Source of the DNA: Macrotis lagotis
Lineage: Eukaryota; Chordata; Mammalia; Peramelemorphia; Peramelidae
Direction of reading: 5' to 3'
Assembly (NCBI RefSeq): GCF_037893015.1
Contig: NC_133661.1
Span: 243,245,503 to 243,309,502 of the forward strand
DNA length: 64,000 bases
Below are positions 23,801 to 35,319 of the stretch, in pieces. The position numbers and the translations under genes were made by a program. The number at the start of each line of letters is the position of its first letter. The first letter of the stretch is position 1. The notes beneath the pieces are model-generated. The model was given only the letters and a program-made list of their open reading frames with translations. It was not told the origin of the DNA and did no database searches.

Positions 23801-24459
23801 AAATGTAATTTTTCTTGAAGAAAAATAGCATTTAATAAACTCTGGAGTCCAAATAATAATGATAATAATAATTAATGATAATAAATAACATTTATGTAAC
23901 ATTTTAAAGTTTGCAAAGAGTTTTAAATATATTGACTTATGTATATATGTGGCAAACCTGGCCACAGCAGTTCATGAAATCACTGAGAATTGATTCCATT
24001 TTGGCAGACTCAATTTTTTCATCTTTAATGTATACATGGAATTACATGGATTTTTGACAGCATAGTTTTTCTGCTTTTACCTTAAACTCCTTCCTAGTCT
24101 TTTATCTAACTGAGAACTAGTTGTCAGGGCTAAATTTCTGTGGTTCCAAGATGATACTAGCATGTGTAAATCTGGGTTATATCACTTCTTAGTGCCTTTG
24201 TTTTTCCTATGTGCAAAAAGTGTCATGTTTGAAAGTTATTGCTGGAAAAATTAGAAATTTTTATTGAGAATTCCTTGAAGACAAAGGCTTTTGAGTAACA
24301 TATAAATCATGAATCATGGAGGAAAAAAAATCTGTCAGTTTCAGACCAAAAAAACTGATTTCCCTCTACCCCCCCCTTCCCCCATCATATAACCAAGACC
24401 TTCTAAATATCTGAAAATTTCTGGTTCACTCTATTCTTAATCACCTCTATCCAGATGAA

Positions 24460-24650
24460 TTATAAAAAAGAGTTCTCTGAGTTTTCCATTTAACATATTA
24501 TTAAAATAAATTTGAAGCCAGAAGGCTATTTAAATTCCCTATTTATCAAGTGCCAAAATGTTAAGTGACTTTCCCAAGGTTACCAAGTTAGAGAATGACA
24601 TAGCACAAATTCAAACCTAGATATATTGACTTCCAATTCATCACTCCTGG
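24460..24650 (-). repeat. MIR-type SINE, diverged
   Basis: AAGTGACTTTCCCAAGGTTACC and AAATTCAAACCTAGATATATTG are antisense MIR. Confidence 0.5.
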
Positions 24651-25029
24651 AACCTCAAAGGCTGGTTCCTCAACAAACTTCATACAAACAGGAGTCATTT
24701 GTTCTCCAAATTTGCTTACCTCAGGAAAGGACCCTAGGATGTGTTCTCATTTATGATTTAATTGAAACTGAAGGTGAATCTTCCTTGAACTTGAGTCCTT
24801 TCTATTTTAGTTATTAAGAGAAAATTTAAGCAGAAACATCTATTTTTATTTACAGTGATAGGAAGTTTTGGGATCCAAAACCATTTCCCAAATGACTGAT
24901 TTCATTGGGTTGAGAACATTTCAAGGACTAATTACTGAAATCCCACATAGTTGGGTTGTCCAGATGACAACACTCAGCATGACAAGTGACATAGTGCCAG
25001 GATCCCAGAATCTCAGATTTAGACATGAA
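24651..25029. other. No recognisable gene or repeat
   Basis: Unannotated sequence. Confidence 0.4.
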
Positions 25030-25260
25030 GTGAATATTTATCTAATCTAACAAATAACTGAACATGTTATCTTTTATGCAATATGTCCTGGGAGTGACCA
25101 TCCAACCTTTGACTGAAAGACTCCTGAGGCACACCATTCTACTTTGGAGTAGCTCCCATTTTTAGGGACATTATTAAAGGCTTAAATTGTATTTTCCTTA
25201 GACACTAATTACTTTCTTGACAAAATCACTTTCAGTTTAGACATTTTACCAGTCCTTATA
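25030..25260 (-). repeat. CR1/L3-like LINE 3' end fragment
   Basis: GACCATCCAACCTTTGACTGAAAG and CCATTCTACTTTGGAGTAGCTC match the antisense order of the CR1/L3 tail region. Confidence 0.5.
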
Positions 25261-26250
25261 TCTGTATATAAAAAAGTGCTCTAAAAGTCTTTTAAGCTAC
25301 TGCACTAGGAATTTTGTGATATCCTGTATATTAATCTACACAAAATATCAGGAGTGTCCTCTATAGATGGACAGGGAGTTAGACCTGAATTAAGTACCAG
25401 AATACATCTGGATCACATGGGAGACACTGTTATACTTTCAATTATTCCAATCAATTAACAAGTATTTATGAATTGAATAATTATTAGATGTGAATTGATA
25501 TACTCATATGTGCCCTCCACTGGGTACTGCAAACACTCATTGCTTTAATATCAATATTGTTCTAGTGATTTTATATTTCAAAGACTCATAAAATGTCACA
25601 ACCTCATAAAAATCTAAATTACAAGTAACTCAAAGTTTGATGTTAACATAATGCCAAGCAATACTATTGGTTGATTCTGATGAACTCTCTCTTCCCTCTT
25701 TCTTGTTTACTGTTATATGCCTTTTGTAAGAGCTATAGAGGGAAAGATATATTAGGAAATATAAGTGATATAAAATGAAATATATATGAAATTATTTATA
25801 TGTATATGTACATTCATATAAACACATATATAAATACTTGCATTATATACCAACCATGATGACTACCAAAATGGCATGAGAGACTCTACCCAGGGAGAAA
25901 ATTGTGAAGGTATACAGCTTGTTGAAAAGGCTCCTCTATAGCAAATTTATGGGAAGTCATGGATAAGAATCATAATGGTGAAGAAAATATAAAAATTGAA
26001 ACCATATGAATATGATTCCTGCTGGTGGAAGAAGCATTCACCCTGAGAAATCATGAATTCATTAAATTATAAAGATTTTTAAAATCTTAACTTTAATAGT
26101 TTTCATTTTAAAAATTCAGTTTTTCTCTCTTTAGAGCTTTGTGTTTCTGTATCTTATCAGCAGTAAATAGTTCTGGTTGCTGAACAATGGGGCACATGGA
26201 GTTTTTCATGTGTAATTGTGACGAAAAATTTGGAGAGCTCATCTTGCCAA
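25261..26250. other. No recognisable gene or repeat
   Basis: Very AT-rich with TATATG-rich patches near 25770-25840. Confidence 0.4.
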
Positions 26251-26475
26251 TGAGGATCATAGATTTTGAGTTCTATTGGATGGACCTCAGTATACATCTT
26301 TTTCAATCCCTTTTTTCTTACTGATGACTAACCAAAGGATCAAGAGGTTAGGTGGCTTGGCCAGCATCACCCCTTTTTCAAGTCAGATAGCCACACAATG
26401 TAGTTAGTTAATTAACAAATCCAGGATCCGAGTTCACTTTTTTTTTCCTGACTGACTCAATCTCCCTTTCCATGG
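26250..26475 (-). repeat. MIR-type SINE, diverged
   Basis: TTTTCTTACTGATGACTAACC, AGAGGTTAGGTGGCTTGGCC and AATCCAGGATCCGAGTTCAC. Confidence 0.45.
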
Positions 26476-26939
26476 TATCACATAACCTGATGGGAAAAAA
26501 GTATCTTTATTAATTTGATTATCTTCAGGCTGGAGGGTGAGTTGGAAGAAAAACTGAAAATTCAATATGAAAATCAGAATGTCCCTCTCTCAGTTACAAA
26601 TAGCACAGAAAACCTTGACCAGCATTTCTAACACTGGGATAGATGCTACTTGACTGGCCTTTCATGACTGAGGGGATACATTACTCATTTTGATGGAGGG
26701 GAATTTGAGGAGTTTTATGAAAAACTCCTCGGAGGGAAAGGTGATTATTTGAGGGACACATTTGTGAAATAAAAATGGGACAACTGTTAGGGAAAAAAGC
26801 AGGGGAAAAAGAGACTCTAACTGGACTGCCCTATAGCTTTCCCCTATATGTACTTAGTCTTAAAGACAATAAACTTTATAATGAAGCATTGATAAGATCT
26901 CCCCATTTAAGCTAACGGGCTTAGTGTGTGCTCTACCAC

Positions 26940-27190
26940 TGAGTATGCTGTTTTAATTAGGAAGATGGATTTGGGAGTTTATATGTTTTGTTGTGCTATA
27001 ATTCCTGCCTTTACAGTAATTTTCTCCTGCTTTTCACACTATAATGTGCCATAAATCCTAGTTAGGCTGCTTCACTGGCCTGTTGCTCATCGGAGTCAAT
27101 CTTTCAGGCCTTTCGTTGCCATGGCAACCTTCCACCACACTCCTGCTCACTGGAATATGATACAGTCTCCTGGGGAAATTGCTATGAACT
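26940..27190. promoter_or_regulatory. Single-copy-looking segment with an RFX X-box palindrome
   Basis: Repeat-free, compositionally balanced sequence. GTTGCCATGGCAAC at 27115-27128 is a perfect 14-bp palindrome identical to the full RFX-factor X-box consensus. A conserved regulatory element is plausible but unproven. Confidence 0.35.
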
Positions 27191-27284
27191 TAATCATTGC
27201 GTGGATTTAGACCCCTGATGCTCCAATTCTGCCCCATCTCTCTCTTTGCCACCCATTGACTTTACTCCTTTTCTTTCTCCATGA

Positions 27285-27285
<1 letters not shown>

Positions 27286-27323
<38 letters not shown>
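27286..27323 (+). repeat. (TG)n microsatellite
   Basis: Nineteen TG units ending in GCGCACACGTGCG. Confidence 0.97.
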
Positions 27324-27326
<3 letters not shown>

Positions 27327-27655
27327 ACACGTGCGTCCTTGGAGACAAGAGAGGGAAAAGTAAGCAAGCAAATTAGAGCATCTTTGCATCATTTTTACCT
27401 CTTGAAAGTAAGTGTGCTTAGTTTGAAAGTCCAAACAAATCAGGAGCCTGTGATCTATTGGACTCTTCTTTTCTCTTCTCTTTTCTTTGTTTCCTATTGT
27501 TTTACCTAGTACTTTATATAATCCTTGGGGTACCTTTGCAGTCACCATATGTTCTTCTTAAAATTCCATTTGCATTCGTATGTCCAAACTATCTCTATCC
27601 TTCCTTACTTACAATGCTTTCTTTTCTTCTTATTCTTCTCTCTCACTGCTTTTTT

Positions 27656-27804
27656 TTTTTCATGTTTTTGCAAGGCAAATGGGGTTAAGTGGCTTGCCCA
27701 AGGCCACACAGCTAGGTAATTATTAAGTGTCTGCGACCAGATTTGAACCCAGGTACTCCTGACTCCAGGGCCTATGTTTTATCCACTGTGCCACCTAGTC
27801 AACC
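27656..27804 (-). mobile_element. Marsupial tRNA-derived SINE with target-site duplication
   Basis: Antisense copy: T-rich end, GGGGTTAAGTGGCTTGCCC, TATCCACTGTGCCACCTAG. Flanked by CTCTCACTGCTTTTTT (27640-27655) and CTCTCATTGCTTTTTT (27805-27820), a 16-base duplication with one mismatch. Confidence 0.92.
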
Positions 27805-28344
27805 CTCTCATTGCTTTTTTACCTCCTCTCCTCTTAACTACTTTCCTTTAAAGCAATTTCTTAGAGAACAACAACATAAAACTACAACACAACACCACCA
27901 CAACAACCCTGGACTATCAGTCAGGAGAACTAATTGTGTTATAGTATAAATCATTTTAGTCCTGTATTTCCATTCTCACATCTCACATCACATGAAAAAC
28001 AGAAGTAGTAACAGCTTTCTTATCGATGTGATTAACAGAATTGTGAAAAGTAAATTGAAGGAGACAATCTATGGTAAAACACTTCTAAGATTATAAAGTA
28101 AAACAAAAATATTAGGCCATATTATTCTAATACGATAAACTAAATTCATTTAGATGAATACATTAAAAACAACATTAATAACATCACATTTCTAACACTT
28201 AAATAAAAGGATTCCTTGCAAACAATCTTGTGACAATATTGTATCCAATTTACAAATGAAGGAGCTAGGACTGAGATAGGTTAAATGTTTATTCATTGGT
28301 CTATAGATCAATCTGTCCATCTATCCATTCATCTTTCTAACCAT

Positions 28345-28411
28345 TTATTCACCATTCCTCTATCCATATATCTATCCATCTCTCTATCTCTCCATCTATC
28401 TATCTATCTAC
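28345..28411 (+). repeat. CTAT/CCAT-rich microsatellite
   Basis: Imperfect ATCT/ATCC repeats. Confidence 0.85.
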
Positions 28412-28539
28412 AGACATACTTGGTGAATGATTGATTCTATGATCATAAATTAAACAGCTGGATCTCCCATTCTTATCCTTTTTACTTTGTATTTGTTTTG
28501 GAGATAACTTGTTATTACTAATTTTTGTATATCTTGTGT

Positions 28540-28670
28540 TCCCTCACCTCAACTGTGGAATATAGATTCCTTGAAGGGACAGATTTTTTTTTTGTGCTTG
28601 TATCCTCAGGACCTAGCCTAGTGCCTGAACACATGAAAGAAAATTAGCAAATGTGTATTAAATTGAATTG
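28540..28670 (+). repeat. L2 3' end fragment
   Basis: AGATTCCTTGAAGGGACAG and TGTATCCTCAGGACCTAGCC. Confidence 0.7.
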
Positions 28671-29384
28671 AATTTCTCAGTCCTGGTTTTCTCACTTATA
28701 AAATGAAAATGGTAGCAATACCAATAGCATTCATATCACAGGACTGTGGTGAAGGTATCTGTCAAATGTTTCATAAATATATAAATGTCAGCTAATGTCA
28801 TTATCAAGTCTTATTTTAAAAGACTGATCCAGGAGAGAAACTAATAAAATCACCAGCCAATGAAATCAGATGGCAGAATTTAGCTCTGTTCCTTCTGGAT
28901 TCCATATTTGATTCTTCTGCCTGTCCGCCTGAACTAATATAGTAACAGATTTGGTCTTGCAAATATTTTTTCACTGTAAAGTCCAATAGGTGGTTTGACA
29001 AATCTGAATTTAAGATGTGTTAATAATCATTTTTGTATTTCAGCCAAATCGAGAGAAAGAAATTTAAAGAAAGACAAAAGGCAAGGTTGGGAGTGGCTAA
29101 GGAAATGTGGTTAAGTTCAAAGAAATGACTTCTAAACATCAAAGGGTCTGTAGGTTCAGTGAAGACAATCATAATCTCTTATGTTTCTGTTGTGTCCTCC
29201 TTTATTTCACCAGAAACCAAAAAGTATAATTTATTAAATAAATCCATTTACGAAATTGTCAATCCATTTTATACTCCAAAGTAGGCTTACTAAAAAATCT
29301 ATATATAGTGCTTTCCTCTTGGGGAGGAAAGTATGTACTGGATAATTATTTTTCTAGGTACTATTTTTTTCCCTTCCATTAAAA

Positions 29385-29505
29385 GAAGTTTAGGTCTCTG
29401 AGGATAGGGACTTTCAAATTCTGGTCTTTGTATTCCTAGTACCTAGCACAGTGTTTGTTCCAGTTTAGATATTTAAAAAGTACTTGTTGAATTGACTAGA
29501 AATCA
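29385..29505 (+). repeat. L2 3' end fragment
   Basis: GTCTCTGAGGATAGGGAC, TTCCTAGTACCTAGCACAG and AAGTACTTGTTGAATTG. Confidence 0.75.
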
Positions 29506-29509
29506 GATA

Positions 29510-31080
29510 CAGTCTCAAAAGATCTAAGATTCAAGATGTTTTTCTGCTTTCTTTAATATGGGAGGGTATGTCTTTTTCTTTCTTTTTTAATTTTTATTTT
29601 AAGTATGTGGTCATAAGAAGCCTGGAACAATTAAAAGAAATTAACTGGTGATTGAGCTTGGTTTTGAATTCAAAATTCCCTGTCATGAAATCCTGGTTTA
29701 AACCAATCCTCAATCTCTTTTGATTGCTCTAATACAGTTTTTTTTAATAGATTTGGGCAAAATTTTCTAAAAGATGGTTGAAATCCTTTTTTTTTTTGAT
29801 CATGCTTGCTTTTATAAATTTGAGTGAGACTTTCCACTCACTCAAAAATGATTAAAGGTGATTAAAATTCCATTATACCTGAAATAACATTAAAATTATC
29901 ATTATTTTGATAATAATACATTTTAACAATTTTTTCAGCCAGTGTATTGTATATTGTCTAAAGAATTTACATTCTAAGTAAATTAAAAAAGGAAAAAAAA
30001 ACCTAAGGTAGTTTGGCAGAGGAATCAGGATTCAAGTCAGAGCACGTGAAATTTGAGTTGGGCCTTGAATGGAGAGATGTGAATTGGTGGAAGTGGATGT
30101 GAGGGCATAGTGGTGAATACAAGCAAGGAACAAAGATGAGAAAGTACATCTGGTGAAGAACAAATAACTTAGTTTAGCTAAAGCACAGAGAATCCAAAAA
30201 AAAAGTATGTGATAAGTCTGTCAAAGAAAATTAAGTTGTAAGCTGGGATTTTATTCAAAAGGTAATAGGAACTGAACACTTGATTATTAGAGAATATAAG
30301 CATATCTGTGCACCAAAAAGATGAATCTGAAAGCAATAGATAGGTGGGGATTGGAAGGAAGGGATATTAAAGGCAAGGAACATGGTAGAAGTTTGCTATA
30401 ATGCTCTAGGGAATGAGGGCCTAGATTAAGGTGAGACTAGAAGAAAGAAAGAGAGGGGCAAATGGCATTATGGAGACAGAATTAGTAACTCACTTGATAA
30501 CTTTTATTTCCCATAATAACTAGTATTGAATTTCAAATTGAAAAACATCCAATAAATACCTATGGAATGAATGAATGAGGCAACATTGGTATATACTGTT
30601 GCATAATTCTCCAATTACATGTCTAAATCATGTTTTTCTGGAAAAAGTTGTACAAGGACAAGTTATTTTATGCTTCTCCTTATATGTCTCTAGAAACTTA
30701 ATATGATCCTAGGCACTTAGAAGGTACTAGACTCGGACTCAGAAAGATAAGTTTAACTGGTTGTGTAAGGTAATATATGTAAAATCCTTTGTAAGCCTCA
30801 AAGCACCAAATGCATGTAACTTAATATTATTAACTTAACTATATATGTAGAAGAAAAATATTTCTCATATTCTGATTTTATTTTTTTACTTTTAGTTGGG
30901 AAAAAGATACCTGGAGGTAAGACATGTGTATGACATTTTTATTTTGGAACTTGTATCTCTAGGGAACAGGAAGAAACCAGAGAAAGAAATGGCATCATTT
31001 TAAAGCTTTCAACCTCAGAATAGGTTACCTTTTGGAGCTGTGTAAGAGTTAGAGGAGCTGAAAAATCTAAGAGAATAATA
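29510..31080. other. Mostly unannotated; degraded interspersed repeat likely at 30020-30470
   Basis: 30020-30470 reads like a badly decayed ancient repeat (GGCCTTGAATGGAGAG, AAGCACAGAGAATCC, TAGGGAATGAGGGCC); related text appears at 62390-62690. Family not certain. No gene. Confidence 0.35.
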
Positions 31081-31309
31081 TAATGATAGACTGAAATGTA
31101 GGGCTAGAGTCAGAAAAATTTGCATGTATTTTTTTGATATGAAGTATGTAAGAACACTGAAAGCCAAGTAGAACACTGTATATAGAGGACTTTTCCTGCA
31201 ATACCACCTTCAATTGAAGATGGAAACAAGAGGTATGTTTGTTACATGCTTTATGACAGCATGGCCCACAGAATCTTTCCAGAAACCATAATTTTGGAAC
31301 ATTGGAATC

Positions 31310-31560
31310 ACCATCTGGAGCCCCAGACTGACTTGATTCTGACCCTGACAAAGGCAATGGAGAACCATAGAAACAGGACTGAATTTGGAATCCAATTTGG
31401 AAACCAATTTGAGTACAAATCTCATCACAGTCACTCGCTAGCTGTGTCCCCTTGGACAAATCTCTTAACCTCACTAGACTTCATTTTCCACCACTGTAAA
31501 AATGAAAGAGTTGGACTAGCTGGTCTATACTGACCCTTCCAATTCTCAATCTATGATCTT
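31310..31560 (+). repeat. MIR-type SINE
   Basis: TCGCTAGCTGTGTCCCCTTGG, ACTTCATTTTCCACCACTG and CTATGATCTTTGATTC tail. The ORFs at 31067-31533 lie over this and flanking sequence. Confidence 0.7.
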
Positions 31561-32149
31561 TGATTCTTTTTGTCATGGAAGAATGAGGAACAGTCAATAT
31601 TAAAAACATTCACTGTTCTTTATGGCAGATTTTCATTCATCTTAAAGGACAAGGAGAAAAAAGTCATAAGACCAGTTCTATTATGGTGCAATTATCACCA
31701 TCATCTGGGGGTCTTGAAGAGTTGATTCTATTCCTCTATTCCTCTGTCATTCTATTTTTTTTCTATTCATAAGATACAAGTAGATTTCTGCCATCTGTTT
31801 ACCTTAAAGGAATGTGCTGAGGCTAGATGAATGAGCTTGTCTAGGGCTCTGTGATCATTAGATGAAAGACACTATACACGTTTATAGAATTTCACTTGTG
31901 AAACTGTTCGCTTAGTCTCTCTTCTTGGAATGCATTGCTCCTTTGACTACATCTTACAAAGAACTTATTTGTCATGGCATTGCAGGAACAACAGGGATGC
32001 TATCGTTATTTTCAGGGTTTTTTTTTTCTAAGAACTTCAGTTAGTAAGCTGACTTGGAGGAATTTATAATAAATCAACATGAGGGTGCATAATTGCTATA
32101 AATTCAATGGAAGGACATGCAAAAATGGAACAGTCTACTTCAGTATGTC

Positions 32150-32330
32150 AGTCAATAAGCATGTATTAAGCACCTACTGTATTACAAGCACTATGCTAAG
32201 TACAGAAGATACAAAGACAAAAGTCAGTACCTGCCCTTAAGTAACTCACAGTCCAATGAGACAACATGCAAACAACTAAGTCCAAACTAGCTATCTATAG
32301 GAGGACAATAGGGGATAACAGAATTAAGAA
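32150..32330 (+). repeat. Ancient interspersed repeat fragment
   Basis: AGTATGTCAGTCAATAAGCATG, AAGCACCTACTGTATTACAAGC and CAGTACCTGCCCTTAAGTAAC are typical of an old mammalian dispersed repeat; exact family uncertain. Confidence 0.5.
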
Positions 32331-32356
32331 GAACTGAAAAAGACTTGTTATAGTCT

Positions 32357-32515
32357 GCCACTTAGTAGTAATAGTATGATTGGGCAGGCAAACCAGCTTC
32401 CTCCTCTATAAAATAAGGGAGTTGCACTAGACTAAAGGGTCTTATCTTTTTTGTCTCAGACTGCTTTGGCTGTCTGGTGGAGTCTATAAAATCCTTCTCA
32501 AAACAAAAAGAAGGT
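32357..32515 (+). repeat. SINE-like repeat, related to 33404-33550
   Basis: Shares with 33404-33550 the blocks CACTTAGTAGTA, GCAGGCAAACCAG, CCTCTATAAAAT, GGAGTTGCAC and TCTTTTTTGTCTC. Same family, plus orientation. Confidence 0.7.
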
Positions 32516-33403
32516 GGAAATTCTCTCTGAGGTATTATGGAAGCCAGAAGAACCAAGAGCTTCCAAAGGTTGCACTCCTCTGCAAAATCTGTACATATAT
32601 GTACCAAAATTTGAATTTTGGCTATTTTATTAGAATGTAATGAAATCAGGGTCTGTTTTTACCATTGTATTGCAAGAACTTTGCATATATTTTTATATAT
32701 AAGTACATTAAATACTTACTGAAAGACTGACAAAAGTAGAATGAACAAGAGTCCTATTTTCTTGTTCTTTTAATGTTGCTGACTGAATTCATGATGTAAG
32801 TGGAAGGAAACAGGTGCAAAGGAAAAACCTCTTTGTGTGTTCTCCTTCCTCATATACATGAGCATTTGCCAACTTAAAACCTGCCCAGTTAATTACACTG
32901 CTGGCTCAAAGACCTGAACAGAATATTCTTAAGAAACCAATGTTTGAAATCCATGCAAATGTACATGTTGACTTACTAGACTGCCAGGCAGTGAGTTCCA
33001 GCTGAGGATTTCATGCCTGTTGCCAAAGTGCTTTGCTAGAGGATAGAATATACATCTTCTGACCATTCATGCAGTGGACATTTTCCCACATACTTTCATT
33101 CCTCCCCAAAGCATGCTACAGTAATCTAATATTTAGGTTTAATTCACCAATACAGTTTTGGGTATAATTGTGCAAAATGCTGTGTCTCAAGCCAGATACC
33201 AGGCATGATTTATTAACTTAAAAAAAACAAAAAGTGAACAAATTTACTTTGAAAAAATCATTCGTACATTGGATCACCTGTAGAGTTCTTGCCAACTCAG
33301 GGCCCAAAGAGAGGTGAGGGTAGACATTTATTATGGGACAAGTAAGTGGGAAACATGGCAGACTGAATCGTGAGAACATTGAACCTGGAGTCAGAAGTTG
33401 TCT

Positions 33404-33550
33404 CTGCTACTTAGTAGCAGTATGTCTAGGCAAGCAAACCAGTTTCCTTCTCTATAAAATACAGGGAGTTGCACGATCCTAAAGGTTCTTAATCTTTTTT
33501 GTCTCTTGGACTCCTTTGGCTATAGAGTCTATAGACCCCTTCTCAAAATA
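33404..33550 (+). repeat. SINE-like repeat, related to 32357-32515
   Basis: CTTAGTAGCAGTATGTC, AAGCAAACCAGTTTCC, TCTTTTTTGTCTCTTGG and TCTATAGACCCCTTCTC. Confidence 0.7.
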
Positions 33551-33621
33551 AATTTTTAAATACACAATAGAAAATACATATAATTACAAAGAAAAACAAT
33601 TGTAGTGAAATAAAGAAATAA

Positions 33622-33925
33622 AGTTACCCCTTCCATATCAGGGGTTTAGGGATGCAGCACCCCTGCAATCTGGAAAATCCATATAGATTTTTTTGACCCT
33701 CCCTTTGTATTAGAGAAGTTTGTCATGATATGCTGATATTATACAATACTATATTCATATTTAACACATTTCTGAGTTTCTAAAATTTTTCTTTGTTGTC
33801 TTCTGTCCTTTGTTTATCATTTGCAGCTACCACAAAACTGCCCCCAAATTCCCATTTAATTTCTTATGCCAACTCATGTATATCAAAACTTCCATGGGAA
33901 AAGTTGTGATGTAAAATGGATAACT
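33622..33925 (+). mobile_element. Decayed DNA transposon, Tigger/pogo-like
   Basis: Left end AGTTACCCCTTCCATATCA and right end (reverse complement) AGTTATCCATTTTACATCA form imperfect inverted terminal repeats with TA at the ends. The internal text (AAAATCCATATAGATTTTTTTGACC) has the look of a Tigger-type non-autonomous element. No transposase. Confidence 0.45.
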
Positions 33926-34479
33926 GTTTTTTCCCATCTAAAATTCATGAACTCCTTAAACAGACCTTATGGGATCATAGATTACAAGATTTCCAATGTT
34001 CCCTATAGTACTGACATTACATGAATCTTTCTTGGGGAAAACAAAACTACCAAAAAGTCCATGAACACCCCTAGCTTAGAGGCATTTATGCCCCCAGCAA
34101 GAAAGGGGTGCTGAGGAAAACAAAATTTGATTTGTGAAATTCTGGTATTTTTAATTGAACTTCTGTCCAAATAGAACTTACCCATTATATTTCAAGGAAA
34201 GCTGGCCTCTGGCCTTTATGCTTAACATTTCCTTCCCCAAAGAGTTCAGCTGTCTTTTACCCTTTCTATTATAGTATGAAGTCAGAAAACTCATTTCTAC
34301 TTCCCATTCCCCAAAGGATGAAGTTTTTTCTCTTATAGAAGAAAAAAAAGTTAGTTTAATAAATAGTTTATTGACCAGTGAACAGAAATATGATAAATTG
34401 AAAACTGCCTATCCAAGAAGTTTTCCTTTACTAAGTGGTTAGGTAATTTCTTCATGACTTTGATAAAATAGTGGACTGA

Positions 34480-34725
34480 ATGTTTGATTTGGAGACAAAG
34501 AGAATTTGAATTCTAATCCTCAAAAAGTCTCAAAAAACCTACTAGTTACTTGGATGGTCATTTCACCTCTGTCAGCCACAGGCTCTTCATCAGTGGAATT
34601 AATGGAAAGAATAATAAAAGTATGTACTTCACTGGATTGTTGATAGGATTAAATGTTATTCCATACATAAGATCCTTTGATGACCTTAAAGTTCCACACA
34701 AGTGCTAACTACTACAATTATTTTT
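34480..34725 (+). repeat. MIR-type SINE, diverged
   Basis: GACTGAATGTTTGATTTGGAG, ACAGGCTCTTCATCAGTGG and TGGATTGTTGATAGGATTAAATG. Confidence 0.5.
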
Positions 34726-34889
34726 AAAACAAATTTTCTGATGCTAACATTATTATTACATTTTATTCTTCTAAATTAGGTTAATCTGGAAAGTGATGAC
34801 AGCAGTATGGACTACTACAAAGATACTGCTTGTTCTATTGAAGCTGTAGAGAAGGCGATAAAATATAGGGTGCAACTTAACTTTTGCCA

Positions 34890-35020
34890 GGAAATCCTAA
34901 ATCTTAGAACTTAAAGAGACTGCAGAGAACAATTACTTTTAGTTCCTTATTTAATAGATGAAGAAACCAAGGCCTGATAATTGTTGCCAAGGATGTCACA
35001 AGATATATTACCTTTATTTC
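34890..35020 (-). repeat. MIR-type SINE fragment
   Basis: AATCTTAGAACTTAAAGAGAC, ATAGATGAAGAAACCAAGGCC. Confidence 0.5.
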
Positions 35021-35109
35021 ACTTGACTCTAAAGTGTAGAATTGGGAGCATTGGGTATAATTTCCAGAAGAGTAGATTTGGGCTCAATGTAATGAAGAAC
35101 ATAGTGAAA

Positions 35110-35315
35110 TTTGAGATAACTAGGTGGCTCAGTGAACAGAGTGCTGGCCCTTGAATGAGGAGGACATGTATTCAAAACTAATCTCAGATGCTTACTAGCT
35201 ACCAGAGAAGGAAATAGCAAACTATCCTTAGTATTTTTTTTCCAAGTAAACCCCAAGTCCAGTATGGTCTGGGGGTCATGAAGAGTAAGACTGAACAGCA
35301 ACAAAAAATGAGAAA
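35110..35315 (+). mobile_element. tRNA-derived SINE with RTE-like tail, internally deleted
   Basis: ATAACTAGGTGGCTCAGTG head joins directly to AGAGAAGGAAATAGCAAAC and a tail GTCATGAAGAGTAAGACTG; the region between TTACTAGCTA and the tail is missing. Confidence 0.75.
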
Positions 35316-35319
35316 CTTC

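Noticed and set aside
31067-31533. Overlapping 135- and 95-codon frames
   Set aside because: They lie over MIR-type SINE sequence and share no protein family feature.
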